This document shows positions 8,905-18,334 of a DNA stretch of 64,000 nucleotides, piece by piece. Position 1 is the first letter of the stretch; each line of letters starts with the position of its first letter. The translations under genes were made by a program, and so were the position numbers. The notes below the pieces were generated by a model. The model saw only the letters and a program-made list of their open reading frames with translations, did not search any database and had not been told where the DNA came from. Source of the DNA: an uncultured Opitutales bacterium (GTDB lineage: Bacteria; Verrucomicrobiota; Verrucomicrobiia; Opitutales; Intestinicryptomonadaceae). The stretch lies in contig URJJ01000004.1 of the NCBI GenBank assembly GCA_900548185.1, forward strand, positions 28,058-92,057, given 5' to 3'.

Positions 8905-9717
8905 ATGGCGAACATACATCCGACAGCCGTCGTTGAAGGCGGCGCAGAAATATCAGAAAGCGCCAGCGTCGGCGCGTACGCGGTCATAGACTCCGGGGTC
9001 AGGGTCGGGGCGGGCGCGGTAATCGAGCCGCACGCGCGGCTGTGCTCCGGCGCGGTGATTGGCGAAAACTGCCGCATCTGCGGCTTTTGCACGATAGCCG
9101 GCCTCCCGCAGGACCTGCATTTCGACCCGTCGGTGCAAAGCTTCGCCGTAATCGGCGCGCGCACCGTTGTCCGCGAGGGCTCGACCGTCCACCGCGCGAC
9201 CGCTTCCGGCGGGGCAACGAGGATTGGCGAAGACTGCTATATAATGGCAAACGCCCACATCGGCCACGACGTTTCCATCGGCAGCCGCGTAATTTACGCC
9301 CCGTTTGCCGCAGCCGGCGGATTCGCGGAAGTCGGGGACGACACGTTCGTAAGCGGCGGGGTGATGATTCACCAGAAGGTGCGCGTCGGCCGCGGCGTGA
9401 TGATGAGCGGAAATTCCGCCGTCAGCAAGGACGTCCCCCCCTACGTCAACGCCTTCGGCCGCAATGGAATGGCAGGCTTCAACCTTGTGGGCCTCGTCCG
9501 CCGCAAGACGCCGCGCGAATCCATCCGCAACCTGAAGGAGCTGTACTCCTTCGTATATTCTTCCGGCTCGCCGCGCAAGAGGGCGCTGGAGGCCGCGGCC
9601 GCCGGTATGGCGCACACTCCGGAAGGGGAGGCGTTTCTGGACTTTTTCGTTTCGGCCCCGGAGGGGAGGCACTTTTTGTGCCCGCCAAAGAAGCCCGCAA
9701 AAGAGGACGGAATGTGA
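8905..9717 (+). CDS. lpxA: Acyl-ACP--UDP-N-acetylglucosamine O-acyltransferase
   Basis: 270 residues of left-handed beta-helix hexapeptide repeats (IHPTAVV, AVIDSGVRVGAGAVI...) followed by a helical C-terminal domain (about 185-270). NAHIGHD (116-122) holds the catalytic His equivalent to E. coli His125 (His121 here). It catalyses the first step of lipid A synthesis, which supports an LPS-bearing outer membrane. An upstream in-frame start exists at 8722, but the family begins at MANIHPTA, preceded by an AGG-containing ribosome-binding site. The stop overlaps the GTG start of pdxA. Confidence 0.95.
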   Translation: MANIHPTAVVEGGAEISESASVGAYAVIDSGVRVGAGAVIEPHARLCSGAVIGENCRICGFCTIAGLPQDLHFDPSVQSFAVIGARTVVREGSTVHRATASGGATRIGEDCYIMANAHIGHDVSIGSRVIYAPFAAAGGFAEVGDDTFVSGGVMIHQKVRVGRGVMMSGNSAVSKDVPPYVNAFGRNGMAGFNLVGLVRRKTPRESIRNLKELYSFVYSSGSPRKRALEAAAAGMAHTPEGEAFLDFFVSAPEGRHFLCPPKKPAKEDGM

Positions 9718-10619
9718 AAAAGATTGCCTTGACAGTCGGCGACCCTTGCGGCGTGGGGCCGGAAATCATACGCTCGTGGATTGCAGAAAATCCGGCCGCC
9801 GCGCGTGCAGCGGAGGTTTTGGGGCACGCCGAATTTCTCGAAACGCTCCCCGGATTTGTGTCCGTGCGGGAGATTCCGGCCGCCGGGCGGTTTGAGCCGG
9901 GAAGGCCCTCCGCCGGGGGGGCGGCGCTCGCGCTGGGAGCCTTGGAGGCCGCAGCCGAAGGGTGCAAGGACGGGCTGTACTCGGCGGTGGTCACGGGGCC
10001 CGTGAGCAAGATATGGATGGCGGAAGTCATGCCGGATTTTGTAGGGCAGACGGAATTTTTCCAGTCGCGCTGGGGCGGGGAGCCTGTGATGTGCTTTGCG
10101 GGGGCGCGCATGATTGTCGCCCTCGCGACATGGCATATCGCGCTGCGGGACGTCCCCGGCGCCCTGACGCGCGAAAAGATAGCCCGCGCCGTGGAATGCG
10201 CCGCTGAGCTTGCGTCGAAAATGCGCGGCGCGCCCGAGCCTAAAATCGCCGTCTGCGGTCTGAACCCGCACGCGGGGGAGGGCGGAATCCTGGGGCGCGA
10301 GGAGATTGACCTCATAGACCCGCTGCTTTGCGAGATGTCGCAGGCGTTCCCCGGGCTTTCCCGGGCCCTCCCTCCCGACACGGTTTTCAACAGGCTTTTA
10401 AAGGGGGAGTTTGACGCGGCCGTTGCGATGTACCACGACCAGGGGCTCGGCCCGCTAAAAAGCGTAGAATTCGACAGGGCTGTCAACATTTCCATGGGGC
10501 TTCCCTTCGTGCGCACGTCGCCCGACCACGGCACGGCCTTTGGAATCGCGGGCTCCGGCAAGGCGTCCCACGAAAGCTTCGGCGCGGCGGTGGAGGCGGC
10601 CCGCATCCTTGCCGGGTGA
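9714..10619 (+). CDS. pdxA: 4-hydroxythreonine-4-phosphate dehydrogenase
   Basis: 301 residues from a GTG at 9714 that overlaps the lpxA stop (GTGA). Family motifs are TVGDPCGVGPEI at the N-terminus, VVTGPVSK, FVGQTEFF, CGLNPHAGEGG, MYHDQGLGPLK (metal-binding His-Asp region) and FVRTSPDHGTAFGIAG near the end. It makes the aminoacetone phosphate precursor in the DXP-dependent vitamin B6 pathway. At 301 residues it is slightly short compared with many ~330-residue homologues, because loops are compact. No other pdx gene is visible. Confidence 0.94.
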   Translation: MKKIALTVGDPCGVGPEIIRSWIAENPAAARAAEVLGHAEFLETLPGFVSVREIPAAGRFEPGRPSAGGAALALGALEAAAEGCKDGLYSAVVTGPVSKIWMAEVMPDFVGQTEFFQSRWGGEPVMCFAGARMIVALATWHIALRDVPGALTREKIARAVECAAELASKMRGAPEPKIAVCGLNPHAGEGGILGREEIDLIDPLLCEMSQAFPGLSRALPPDTVFNRLLKGEFDAAVAMYHDQGLGPLKSVEFDRAVNISMGLPFVRTSPDHGTAFGIAGSGKASHESFGAAVEAARILAG

Positions 10620-11014
10620 CGCGCCCGAATCCGGCGGGGCATGGCTTTCCCATATAGAGGCCCCGGCTGGATTGCTCATCTTTTTCCGGGCTGCGTACGG
10701 GAGCGTTTCCGATTCCGCCGCCCCCGACCGCATTGCGGCTTCCCGCATAGAGGCGCTTCGGGGCTGCGCAGTCGATTTTACTTTTCATGCGTGCGCGCGG
10801 CTGGGATGTGCTTTGCGCATGGAAAGATGCAAGTTGCGGATTTTCGGCGCGGCGTTTTGCATTCCAGATGCCGCAGGGCTATCGGTGCGGAAGTGCGCGG
10901 GATTTCATTTGCCCCGGCCTTTATCGGAATGCGCGCCCGGGTGCGCGGCAGGATGCCTCAAAAGTTTCCGCGCCCAGCTCTGCATGAATCCCGCGCCATT
11001 TGCCGGGAGCATAA
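10620..11014. other. Gene-free interval between pdxA and the tRNA-Cys terminator
   Basis: About 395 bases. Open frames run through here on both strands, but they lack family motifs, and one continues straight through the tRNA-Cys gene. I see no protein or structured RNA that I can support. Confidence 0.5.
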
Positions 11015-11049
11015 AAAATCCGTCCAAATCTGGAATCTGGACGGATTTT
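11015..11049 (-). terminator. Intrinsic terminator downstream of tRNA-Cys
   Basis: A perfect 12-bp stem (arms 11015-11026 and 11038-11049, AAAATCCGTCCA and complement) surrounds an 11-base loop. On the minus strand the stem is followed by a short T run. It lies 19 bases beyond the 3' end of the tRNA and may also serve plus-strand read-through from pdxA. Confidence 0.7.
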
Positions 11050-11067
11050 CACAAACAATAAAAAAAG

Positions 11068-11139
11068 AGGCGTGGGTCGGAATTGAACCGACGCATAAGG
11101 CTTTTGCAGAGCCTCGCCTTACCACTTGGCTACCACGCC
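11068..11139 (-). tRNA. tRNA-Cys (GCA)
   Basis: On the minus strand the 72-nt cloverleaf starts GGCGTGG and closes with CCACGCC plus a U discriminator base, the expected tRNA-Cys identity element. The anticodon arm AGGCT-CTGCAAA-AGCCT gives anticodon GCA. The T arm contains GGTTCAATTCC. CCA is not encoded. Confidence 0.95.
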
Positions 11140-12264
11140 GTAAATTAAAGTTTCATACAAAATCGGAAAAAAATCCTCCGGGCAAGAAAAATTTTTAGGA
11201 ATGTGAAAATTTTTTTGCACGCCTCGCCGGACTGTTAGCGGAAGGCGGATTTGCCTGGCGCATGCGCTTTTTGTACGCCATTTGCGCGGTTTTTAAGAAA
11301 TGGCGCAGCTTCGGGCCTCGAAAACCGCTTGCGCCAATGCTCCAGTACCCAAAACTTTTTCCAAATCCCGTTTCCCAAACCCAAACTTCACGGCACACAT
11401 CTTGGCATCCAAAAAAGGCTCTGGCATGGATGTGGGGGATTTGGGTTTTTAAGGAATTTATTTATGTAAAGAAGGCTGTTTTGCGCCTTCCTGACAAACA
11501 AACTGTATTGCCCGGTTTTTAATTCCTTTGGCGGCATTCCAATATGGTCTCCCCAAAAAAATCTCCGTTCGGGGGGGGGGAAATTTGATTTTGGAAAGAT
11601 GAAACAGGATTTGGAAAAAGGCTTTATATTTGGGTATATCTGCTCCGTCGAAAACCGCCTCTTATATAGAGGGGAGAATAATCTGCGAATGCCCCACAGA
11701 CACCGCAAACCTCGCTGCGGTAGAATTTGCAACGCACCCGGACAATCCCCCTTCCGCCCCTGCGCAGATGCTATCCGCGCCGTGTAAAAAGGATGACACT
11801 GCAACTTCTTTTCAAAATTCCTGCAAGTCCGTTCCAGCGGCTCTTTTTTTTAACCCGGTGCGCGATTGCGAGTTGGGCGCAAAACTCGAAGCTGGATGAA
11901 AAACCTTCAGAAATCTTACTTCATTTTAGGAGGACAGCGCAAAAAGCTTCCAAACTCAAACCCTGTTGCCAAGTTTGCCCCAAACGCTTGAATTTCCCAT
12001 TATTTCCCGGCATTGCCAGTTTCAAAATCCCATATTTTTAACATCATCGCCCCTCGTCTCTCCCGCGCCCCTGCGATTTTATCGCCGAAGCTTTGCATGG
12101 GGGAGGGGAGTCCGCCGCAGGTTGCGGAGGCGGCTTCCTCGCATGAGGAATTTGCGCGGGGCGGCTCTGAATGAGAGGCTTTCCGCCGTCTTTTGCGCCG
12201 CCGGGGGCGCCCGGGAAGCGGATACGGATTCCGCCTGGAGGACGCTGTACCGCGAAAGGCGGGG
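11140..12264. other. 1.1-kb gene-poor, less GC-rich island between tRNA-Cys and smc
   Basis: It contains short open frames on both strands (for example 11388-11804 minus), but none has recognisable motifs, a good ribosome-binding site or codon usage like the neighbours. Composition is clearly less GC-rich than the flanking genes, and a 10-base G run sits at 11571-11580. The part nearest the tRNA must contain the tRNA-Cys promoter. Confidence 0.5.
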
Positions 12265-15200
12265 CTATTCTGAAGGCCCGGCGAAGGGGAGCTCCTGGGT
12301 GTCGTTCGTCTCGGGGTTGAAGCGCATGGAAATCAGGCGCGTCACGCCGCGCTCCTGCATGGTGACCCCGTATATCGTATCGGCGGCTGAAACCGTTTTT
12401 TTGCTGTGGGAAATCACGAGAAACTGCGAGTAGCGCGTGAATTCCTTCAGGATGTCGGTGTACCGGCCTATGTTGGCGTCGTCGAGCGGGGCGTCCAGCT
12501 CGTCCAGCACGCAGAACGGGCTGGGCTTTACCATGTATATTGCAAACAAAAGCGAAACCGCCGTCATTGTGCGCTGGCCACCGGAAAGCAGGGAGAGGCT
12601 TTTCAGCACGGTTCCCGGGGGGCGCGCAACAATTTCTATGCCGCTGTCCAGGACGTCCTCGCTTTCAACGAGCCTGAGGTCTGCCGCGCCGCCGCCGAAA
12701 ATCTTTTTGAAGGTGAACTCGAAGTTTTTTCTTATCTGCTCGAAAGTTTCGGCGAAGAGCTGCTGGCTTGTGGCGTTTATCTCGTCGATGGCCGAGACCA
12801 GCTCGTTTTTGGACTTCCAAAGGTCGTCGCTTTGCTCCTTCAGGAAGTCATACCGCTCCTTGAGCTCTGCATACTCCTCTATCGCCACGAGGTTGACCGC
12901 GCCCATCGAGGAAATCCTGTCGCGCAAATCCTTCACCTCTGCCTCTATCGCGCCGAAGTCGGCGGAGTCCATTGCGTCGAAATCCGCCTGGGTCGGCTCG
13001 CCCCTGTCGCGCTTGGGGCGCGCCTTGAGGTCTCCGTCTTCGAGGTCGTCTATTTTGAGCTTTATCTCGAACTCCTCGTCCGCCTGCCATAGCTCGCGCT
13101 TCCAGTCTGTCACGGCGATGTTTGTCTCGTAGTCGGAGAGCATGCGCTCGACAATGAAGCCGATTCTGGACTTTATAGTCGCGAGCCTGACCTCGATTTC
13201 CCCCTTGGAGGCCGCCAGCGCTGCGAGCCTGGAACGGTCGGAATTCATCGACTCCTCGAATTCGGCGACGCGGGCCTCGCTCTCGCCGAGTTCCGCGCGT
13301 TTTCGCTCGATTTCGGCCGCCGCCTGCGCGAGTTCCGCCGCTATTTTTTCGGCCTTTGCGCCTTCGGACAGGGACTCGGATTCGAGCGACTTCATCTGCT
13401 CTGCTATTGCCGCGCGCTCCTGCTCCCTGCGCGCCATGAGCTCGCGCGTTTCGCGCTGCTGCTCGCGCAGGGCGGTGAGGCCGCGCTCCAGGTTTTCCAG
13501 GCGGGACTTCTTTTCGGCGAGGTCGAGCCTGGCCCCGGAGAGGGCGGAAAATTTCTGCTCCTTCACAGTTCTGAGTTCCGCGATGCCCCTTTCTGTCTCC
13601 GCGATTTTTTCGCGGGCGGCCGATATTGCAGTTTCTGCGGCGGCCATTTCGGCGTTTGCGGAGTTGAGCCTGTCCTGCGCTTCAAAGCGCGAATTTTCCA
13701 TCTCCGCCAAAATGCCCTGCTGGCGGGCGATGTCGCGCGTTTTTGCCTCGACGGAGGCTTCGAGGGCCTTCCCCTGCGCCTCGACGGAGGCCATTTCGCG
13801 GCGGATTTCGCCGGCCGCCGACTTCGCGGTCTCGGCGGAAGCCTCGGCGGCGTCCAGCTCGGACTGTATGGCCATCGCTCGCTCGTTGAGGGCGGTCAGG
13901 GCGTCGTTGTCGGAGGCTATCTCTTCGCGGAGGCGCTTGATTTCGCGATTGCGGAGGATGAAGCTTGATTCGGTGTCGCGCCTGGAGGCGTTTGAAATGT
14001 AAACTATGCCGCGGCTGTCCATGACGTTGCCGTCGCGGGAGACGGCCATGGCGAATTTGAAGCCGGGATTTTGAGAGGCGTGGCGGCCGAATTCGCAGAT
14101 GTCCTCGCAGAAGTAGCATCCGGCGACAAGGTTTTTCACAAGCCGCGCAAGGGTTTCGTCCCCGGCCCTGTCGGGGCGCACGAAGTCGGAAGCCCTGAAC
14201 ACGCCGTCCGGAAGCGAGGCGGGGTCGTCAAAACTCCCGGGCGAAGGGATTTGGATGCAGGCCTTGCCGAGGCCCTTTTCGCGTATGGCGGATATTATGG
14301 GGCCGAGCTTGCCGGGGTCGGGGAGGGCAACTGCGTCCAGACCTGCGCCCATCATTGTTTCAAAGGCCGAAGTCCAGCCCTCGTCAACCTCGACGTTCTG
14401 GCTCACAACCCTGGCGTCGGAGGGGGATATTATGTCGGAAATCCGGCCCTGCATTATGGCCTTTACCCCGTCCGAAAAACCCTCCATGCGGGTTTGAAAG
14501 TCGTTTAGCAGGCTCAGGCGCGCCGCCTTTCCGGCGAGCTCCCTGTCCTTTGTCTGGATTTCGGCCTGGCAGTCCCTGTACCGCGAGCGGGCCTCGTCGG
14601 TCTTTGAGGCCGACATCCTTATCTCCTCTTCGGCTGCGGCCAGCCTCTCTGCGGCCGATTCCGCCGCGGCTGAAATTTCGGAGAGCCGGCGCTCCAGAAG
14701 CTGCATCTCCTCCCTCATCTGGAACACCGCGTCCGAAGCCGCCGCATGGCGCACCTGGTAGGACTTCAAGTCCACCTCGAGGGTGGTGCATTTGGACCTG
14801 AGCCTGGTTATGCCGCCCTCGTTTACGAGCATGTCCTGCCTTAGGCGCTCGAGGGCGGCCTCCGCCTCCCTGAGCCCGTTTTCGGCTTCCGCAAGTTCCG
14901 CATTCTGGACTGCGAAGGTCTCGTCGGAGCCGGTGACGAGGTCGAGCTGCATCTGCAAGACTTCTCCGTCCCCGCGCGCCCGGCCCTCGAGCGCTTCCGC
15001 CTGGGCCGAGAGGGATTCAAGCTCGCCTGATATTTGCGCAATACGGGTTTCAAGGTCCCTCCTGCGCAGCAGCGAAAATTCCGAGGCGTGCTCCGCCTGC
15101 TCCTTTTGGGAGCGCAGCTCTGCGGCTGCGGCGCGCATCTGTTCAAGCCTCGCGGTCGTGTCGGAGCGCCTGGCGCGCAGGGCGGCGAGCTCCTCCTCCC

Positions 15201-15993
15201 GCTCTGAAAGCGAGCGCGAAAACTCCCCGTGCTCGCGCGCAATCTCCGCGAGCTTCGACTCGTCCCCGGCTGCGGCGAGGCTTTGGGAGGCGTATGAGCG
15301 GGCGTTTATTGCCAGGTCCAGATGCCGCAGCCTGTGGCTCAGCCGCTTGTAGCGCAACGCCTTTGAGGCCTGGCGTTTCAGCGTGCCTATCTGGCGCCCG
15401 ATTTCCTCTATGCGGTCGGTGACGCGCGCCAGATTCTGGTCGACAAGGGCGAGTTTTCCGAGCGCCTCGCGCCGCTGGGTCTTGTATTTTGTAATGCCCG
15501 CCGCCTCTTCAAATATCGCGCGACGCTCGCCCGGGTTTGAGGAGAGTATCTGGTCTATCTGCCCTTGCACCATGAACGAGTAGGAGACCCGGCCTATGCC
15601 GGTATCCATAAAGAGCCTCTGGATGTCCTTAAGCCTTGCGGACTTGCCGTTTATGGAATAGTCGCTTCCCCCGTCGCGCGACACCCTGCGGGAAATTTCG
15701 ACCTCGTTAAAGTTTGTCCCAAGCTCCTTTTCGCAGTCGCTGAAAATCAGCGAAACGTCGCAGAGCTGCAGCGGCTTGCGCCTGTCCGTGCCCTGAAATA
15801 TGACGTCCTGCATCTTTCCGCCGCGCAGAGCCTTCGCGCTCTGCTCGCCCAGCACCCAGCGGATGGCGTCCACGATGTTGCTTTTGCCGCAGCCGTTCGG
15901 GCCCACGATGCAGGTAATGCCGCGCGGGAGCGTCATCGTGGTTTTGTCTGCAAAGCTTTTGAAGCCGTTTATGACTACTTGCCTTAGGAACAT
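12265..15993 (-). CDS. smc: Chromosome segregation protein SMC
   Basis: 1242 residues from the ATG at 15993 (family start MFLRQVVINGFKSFAD; an in-frame ATG at 16044 has no homology support). The Walker A motif is GPNGCGKSN (31-39). Two long coiled coils, rich in A/E/R/K, flank a hinge at about residues 500-680 (FSDGVKAIMQGRI...). The C-terminal head has the signature LSGGQRT (~1132) and Walker B FCVLDELDAPLDD (~1160). SMC dimers with ScpA/ScpB organise and segregate the chromosome; scpA and scpB are not in the window. It follows leuC at a 123-base distance and is last in a long minus-strand block. Confidence 0.96.
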   Translation of the reverse strand: MFLRQVVINGFKSFADKTTMTLPRGITCIVGPNGCGKSNIVDAIRWVLGEQSAKALRGGKMQDVIFQGTDRRKPLQLCDVSLIFSDCEKELGTNFNEVEISRRVSRDGGSDYSINGKSARLKDIQRLFMDTGIGRVSYSFMVQGQIDQILSSNPGERRAIFEEAAGITKYKTQRREALGKLALVDQNLARVTDRIEEIGRQIGTLKRQASKALRYKRLSHRLRHLDLAINARSYASQSLAAAGDESKLAEIAREHGEFSRSLSEREEELAALRARRSDTTARLEQMRAAAAELRSQKEQAEHASEFSLLRRRDLETRIAQISGELESLSAQAEALEGRARGDGEVLQMQLDLVTGSDETFAVQNAELAEAENGLREAEAALERLRQDMLVNEGGITRLRSKCTTLEVDLKSYQVRHAAASDAVFQMREEMQLLERRLSEISAAAESAAERLAAAEEEIRMSASKTDEARSRYRDCQAEIQTKDRELAGKAARLSLLNDFQTRMEGFSDGVKAIMQGRISDIISPSDARVVSQNVEVDEGWTSAFETMMGAGLDAVALPDPGKLGPIISAIREKGLGKACIQIPSPGSFDDPASLPDGVFRASDFVRPDRAGDETLARLVKNLVAGCYFCEDICEFGRHASQNPGFKFAMAVSRDGNVMDSRGIVYISNASRRDTESSFILRNREIKRLREEIASDNDALTALNERAMAIQSELDAAEASAETAKSAAGEIRREMASVEAQGKALEASVEAKTRDIARQQGILAEMENSRFEAQDRLNSANAEMAAAETAISAAREKIAETERGIAELRTVKEQKFSALSGARLDLAEKKSRLENLERGLTALREQQRETRELMARREQERAAIAEQMKSLESESLSEGAKAEKIAAELAQAAAEIERKRAELGESEARVAEFEESMNSDRSRLAALAASKGEIEVRLATIKSRIGFIVERMLSDYETNIAVTDWKRELWQADEEFEIKLKIDDLEDGDLKARPKRDRGEPTQADFDAMDSADFGAIEAEVKDLRDRISSMGAVNLVAIEEYAELKERYDFLKEQSDDLWKSKNELVSAIDEINATSQQLFAETFEQIRKNFEFTFKKIFGGGAADLRLVESEDVLDSGIEIVARPPGTVLKSLSLLSGGQRTMTAVSLLFAIYMVKPSPFCVLDELDAPLDDANIGRYTDILKEFTRYSQFLVISHSKKTVSAADTIYGVTMQERGVTRLISMRFNPETNDTQELPFAGPSE

Positions 15994-16030
15994 CTGCGTT
16001 TTTTTGCGGGCGTTTTTTCTTAAATGGAAG

Positions 16031-16099
16031 CGGGGGCGCGGCATCCGCGACGGGCGGGGCCCGGAGGCCCGAACGCGCGCGCGGGAACCGCGCCCCCGG
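16031..16099 (-). terminator. Possible long-loop hairpin downstream of leuC
   Basis: CGGGGGCGCGG at 16031-16041 is the exact reverse complement of 16089-16099. This gives an 11-bp GC stem with a large (~47-base) loop just after the leuC stop. There is no adjacent T run on the minus strand, so it may be a weak or attenuating structure ahead of smc rather than a full terminator. Confidence 0.35.
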
Positions 16100-16116
16100 A
16101 AATCCGGCCGGGCCGG

Positions 16117-17511
16117 CTACCGGCAGTCCACCACTTTTCCGGCGACGGCTGCCGCCGCCACCATCACGGGGCTCATCAGCATGGTGCGTCCCGTGGGGCT
16201 GCCCTGCCTGCCCTTGAAGTTGCGGTTTGAGGTGGAGGCGCAAAGCTCGTCGCCCCTGAGCTTGTCGGGGTTCATTGCAAGGCACATCGAGCATCCGGCG
16301 TGGCGCCACTCGAATCCGGCTTCGCGGAACACCCTGTCGAGGCCCTTTGATTCGGCGATTTTTTCCACAACCTGTGAGCCTGGGACGGCCAGCGCGCGCA
16401 CTCCCGGGGCGACTTTTTTGCCCTTTAGAAACGCCGCCGCCTCTTCGAGGTCGGAGAGCCTGCCGTTTGTGCAGGAGCCTATGAAGGCGACGTTTATCGG
16501 CGTTCCCGCTATGGGGGCGCCCGCCTTGAACTTCATGTAGGCCAGCGCGTCCACCGCGTCCTTCTTCTGGGTTTCGTCGGCGATGTCGTCGGGGTTGGGG
16601 ATGTTTTCGCCTATGAAGACCGCCTGGGACGGGTTGACGCCCCAGGTCACCGTGGGCTCAATTTCGGAGCCGTCGAATTCGACGGTGTCGTCGTATTTCG
16701 CATCGGCGTCCGAGGCGAAGCTTTTCCAGTATTCGACCGCCTTGTCCCATTCGGAGGCAGACGGCGCGTAGGGGCGGCCCTTCAGGTAGTCGAACGTGGT
16801 CTTGTCGGGGTTGATGTAGCCGACGCGCGCACCGCCTTCGATTGCCATGTTGCAGACCGTCATGCGGCCCTCCATTGACATGTCGTCAAAAACCTTCCCG
16901 CCGAATTCGTAGGCGTAGCCGAGGCCGCCGTTAACGCCGAGGCGGCGTATTATGTGGAGTGCGACGTCCTTGGGGTAGACGCCCCTGGAGAGCGAGCCGT
17001 TTACGTTTATGCGGCGCACCTTGAGCTTTTTGAAGGCGAGCGTCTGCGTGGCCAGGACGTTTCGCACCTGGCTGGTGCCTATGCCGAAAGCCACGGCGCC
17101 GAAGGCCCCGTGCGTCGCCGTGTGGGAGTCCCCGCAGGCGACTGTCATACCGGGGTGTATCACGCCCTGTTCGGGATGGACGATGTGTATCACGCCCTGC
17201 TTGCCGCCGGGGACGTCGAAGAAGGTTATGCCGTTTTCCGCGCAGTTTTTGCGCAGCTCAAGGAGCATTTCGTACCCGCGCGGGTCGGCGTAAGGCTCGG
17301 AGATGTCGTCGGTGGGGATTATGTGGTCCACCGTTGCGAACGTGCGCTGCGGGTACTTCACCTTGAGGCCCAGCGTGCGCATCATGCCGAACGCCTGCGG
17401 GCTCGTCACCTCGTGGAGGAGGTGGGTGCCCACAAACAACTGCGTCGAGCCGTCCGGCAGTTCGCGCACGGCGTGGCGCTCCCAGACTTTTTCAAAGAGT
17501 GTCTTTCCCAT
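16117..17511 (-). CDS. leuC: 3-isopropylmalate dehydratase, large subunit
   Basis: 464 residues. Aconitase-family motifs are VDHIIPTDD near residue 63, CGDSHTATHGAFGA, GSCTNGRLSDL (Cys ~345) and CSMCLAMNPD (two further Cys ~407 and ~410). The three cysteines bind the [4Fe-4S] cluster. It forms a heterodimer with LeuD for leucine synthesis. LeuD normally lies directly downstream, but here smc follows and no leuD is present in the window. It starts 4 bases after the yebC stop, so the two genes are probably co-transcribed. Confidence 0.95.
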   Translation of the reverse strand: MGKTLFEKVWERHAVRELPDGSTQLFVGTHLLHEVTSPQAFGMMRTLGLKVKYPQRTFATVDHIIPTDDISEPYADPRGYEMLLELRKNCAENGITFFDVPGGKQGVIHIVHPEQGVIHPGMTVACGDSHTATHGAFGAVAFGIGTSQVRNVLATQTLAFKKLKVRRINVNGSLSRGVYPKDVALHIIRRLGVNGGLGYAYEFGGKVFDDMSMEGRMTVCNMAIEGGARVGYINPDKTTFDYLKGRPYAPSASEWDKAVEYWKSFASDADAKYDDTVEFDGSEIEPTVTWGVNPSQAVFIGENIPNPDDIADETQKKDAVDALAYMKFKAGAPIAGTPINVAFIGSCTNGRLSDLEEAAAFLKGKKVAPGVRALAVPGSQVVEKIAESKGLDRVFREAGFEWRHAGCSMCLAMNPDKLRGDELCASTSNRNFKGRQGSPTGRTMLMSPVMVAAAAVAGKVVDCR

Positions 17512-17515
17512 GGCC

Positions 17516-18256
17516 TTATCCGAGCAGGGAGTCGTCGATGTCGTAGTTGCAATAGACGTTCTGGACGTCCTCCAGCTCGTCGAGCGTGTCTTCCAAGCGG
17601 ATTATCTTCTGCGCGGTTTCGGCGTCCGTGACGGGGACGAGGGTGTTGGGAACCCAGGCGAGGTTGGAGTCGTCGGGGGCGATTCCGGCCTTTTCGAGCG
17701 CGGCGGCCACTGCGTCGTAAGAGGAGACGGGGCAGAGCACTTCAAAATGGTCTTCGTTGTTTACGATGTCCTCCGCGCCGGCGTCGAGCACGACTTCCAT
17801 GAGGGAGTCCTCCGAAGCCTTTTCGGCGCTTATTATGAACTGGCCCTTCTTTGTGAAGGTGAACATCAGCGCGCCGGGGGTGGCGAGGTTGCCGCCGAGC
17901 TTTGTGAAGGTGGAGCGCACCGCAGCAACGGAGCGGTTCTTGTTGTCGGTCGTAACTTCAACGACTATCCCGACGCCGCCGGGCCCGTAGCCTTCGTATA
18001 GGATTTCCTCGTAAGACACTCCCGGGAGCTCCCCGGTGCCCTTCTTTATCGCCTTTTCAACGTTGTCGGCCGGCATGTTGGCAGCCTTGGCTTTGGCTAT
18101 GAGGGTTCTGAGGCGGGCGTTGGTTTCCGGATCGCCGCCGCCGGCCTTCGCCGCGAGGGTCAAATCCTTGCTGATGGCGCTGAATATTTTGCCGCGCTTT
18201 GCGTCAATTGCGGCCTTGTGCCTTTTGGTTGTCGCCCATTTGCTGTGTCCTGACAT
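17516..18256 (-). CDS. YebC/PmpR family transcription/translation regulator
   Basis: 246 residues, the usual length. It starts MSGHSKWATTKRHKAAID and has the domain-I pattern GKIFSAISKDLTLAAK, then LPGVSYEEILYEGYGPGG and the terminal DVQNVYCNYDID. Family members were described as DNA-binding regulators, and some (TACO1/YebC) help ribosomes through proline-rich stretches. The sequence does not distinguish these roles. It lies between yidC (78 bases upstream) and leuC. Confidence 0.93.
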   Translation of the reverse strand: MSGHSKWATTKRHKAAIDAKRGKIFSAISKDLTLAAKAGGGDPETNARLRTLIAKAKAANMPADNVEKAIKKGTGELPGVSYEEILYEGYGPGGVGIVVEVTTDNKNRSVAAVRSTFTKLGGNLATPGALMFTFTKKGQFIISAEKASEDSLMEVVLDAGAEDIVNNEDHFEVLCPVSSYDAVAAALEKAGIAPDDSNLAWVPNTLVPVTDAETAQKIIRLEDTLDELEDVQNVYCNYDIDDSLLG

Positions 18257-18334
18257 TGATTATCCTTTTTCTTTTGTTGGCTTTTTAAGCTAAATGTTGG
18301 GTTTGAAATTTTGCGCTTTTGGCGCGATTTGCAA

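Noticed and set aside
10641..11198. 185-codon plus-strand frame after pdxA
   Set aside because: It runs through the terminator and the antisense strand of tRNA-Cys and is rich in Arg/Phe/Cys without family motifs.
11571..11580. Run of ten G residues
   Set aside because: Could be a phase-variable tract, but it is not inside or close before any supportable gene; a sequencing or assembly uncertainty is equally likely.
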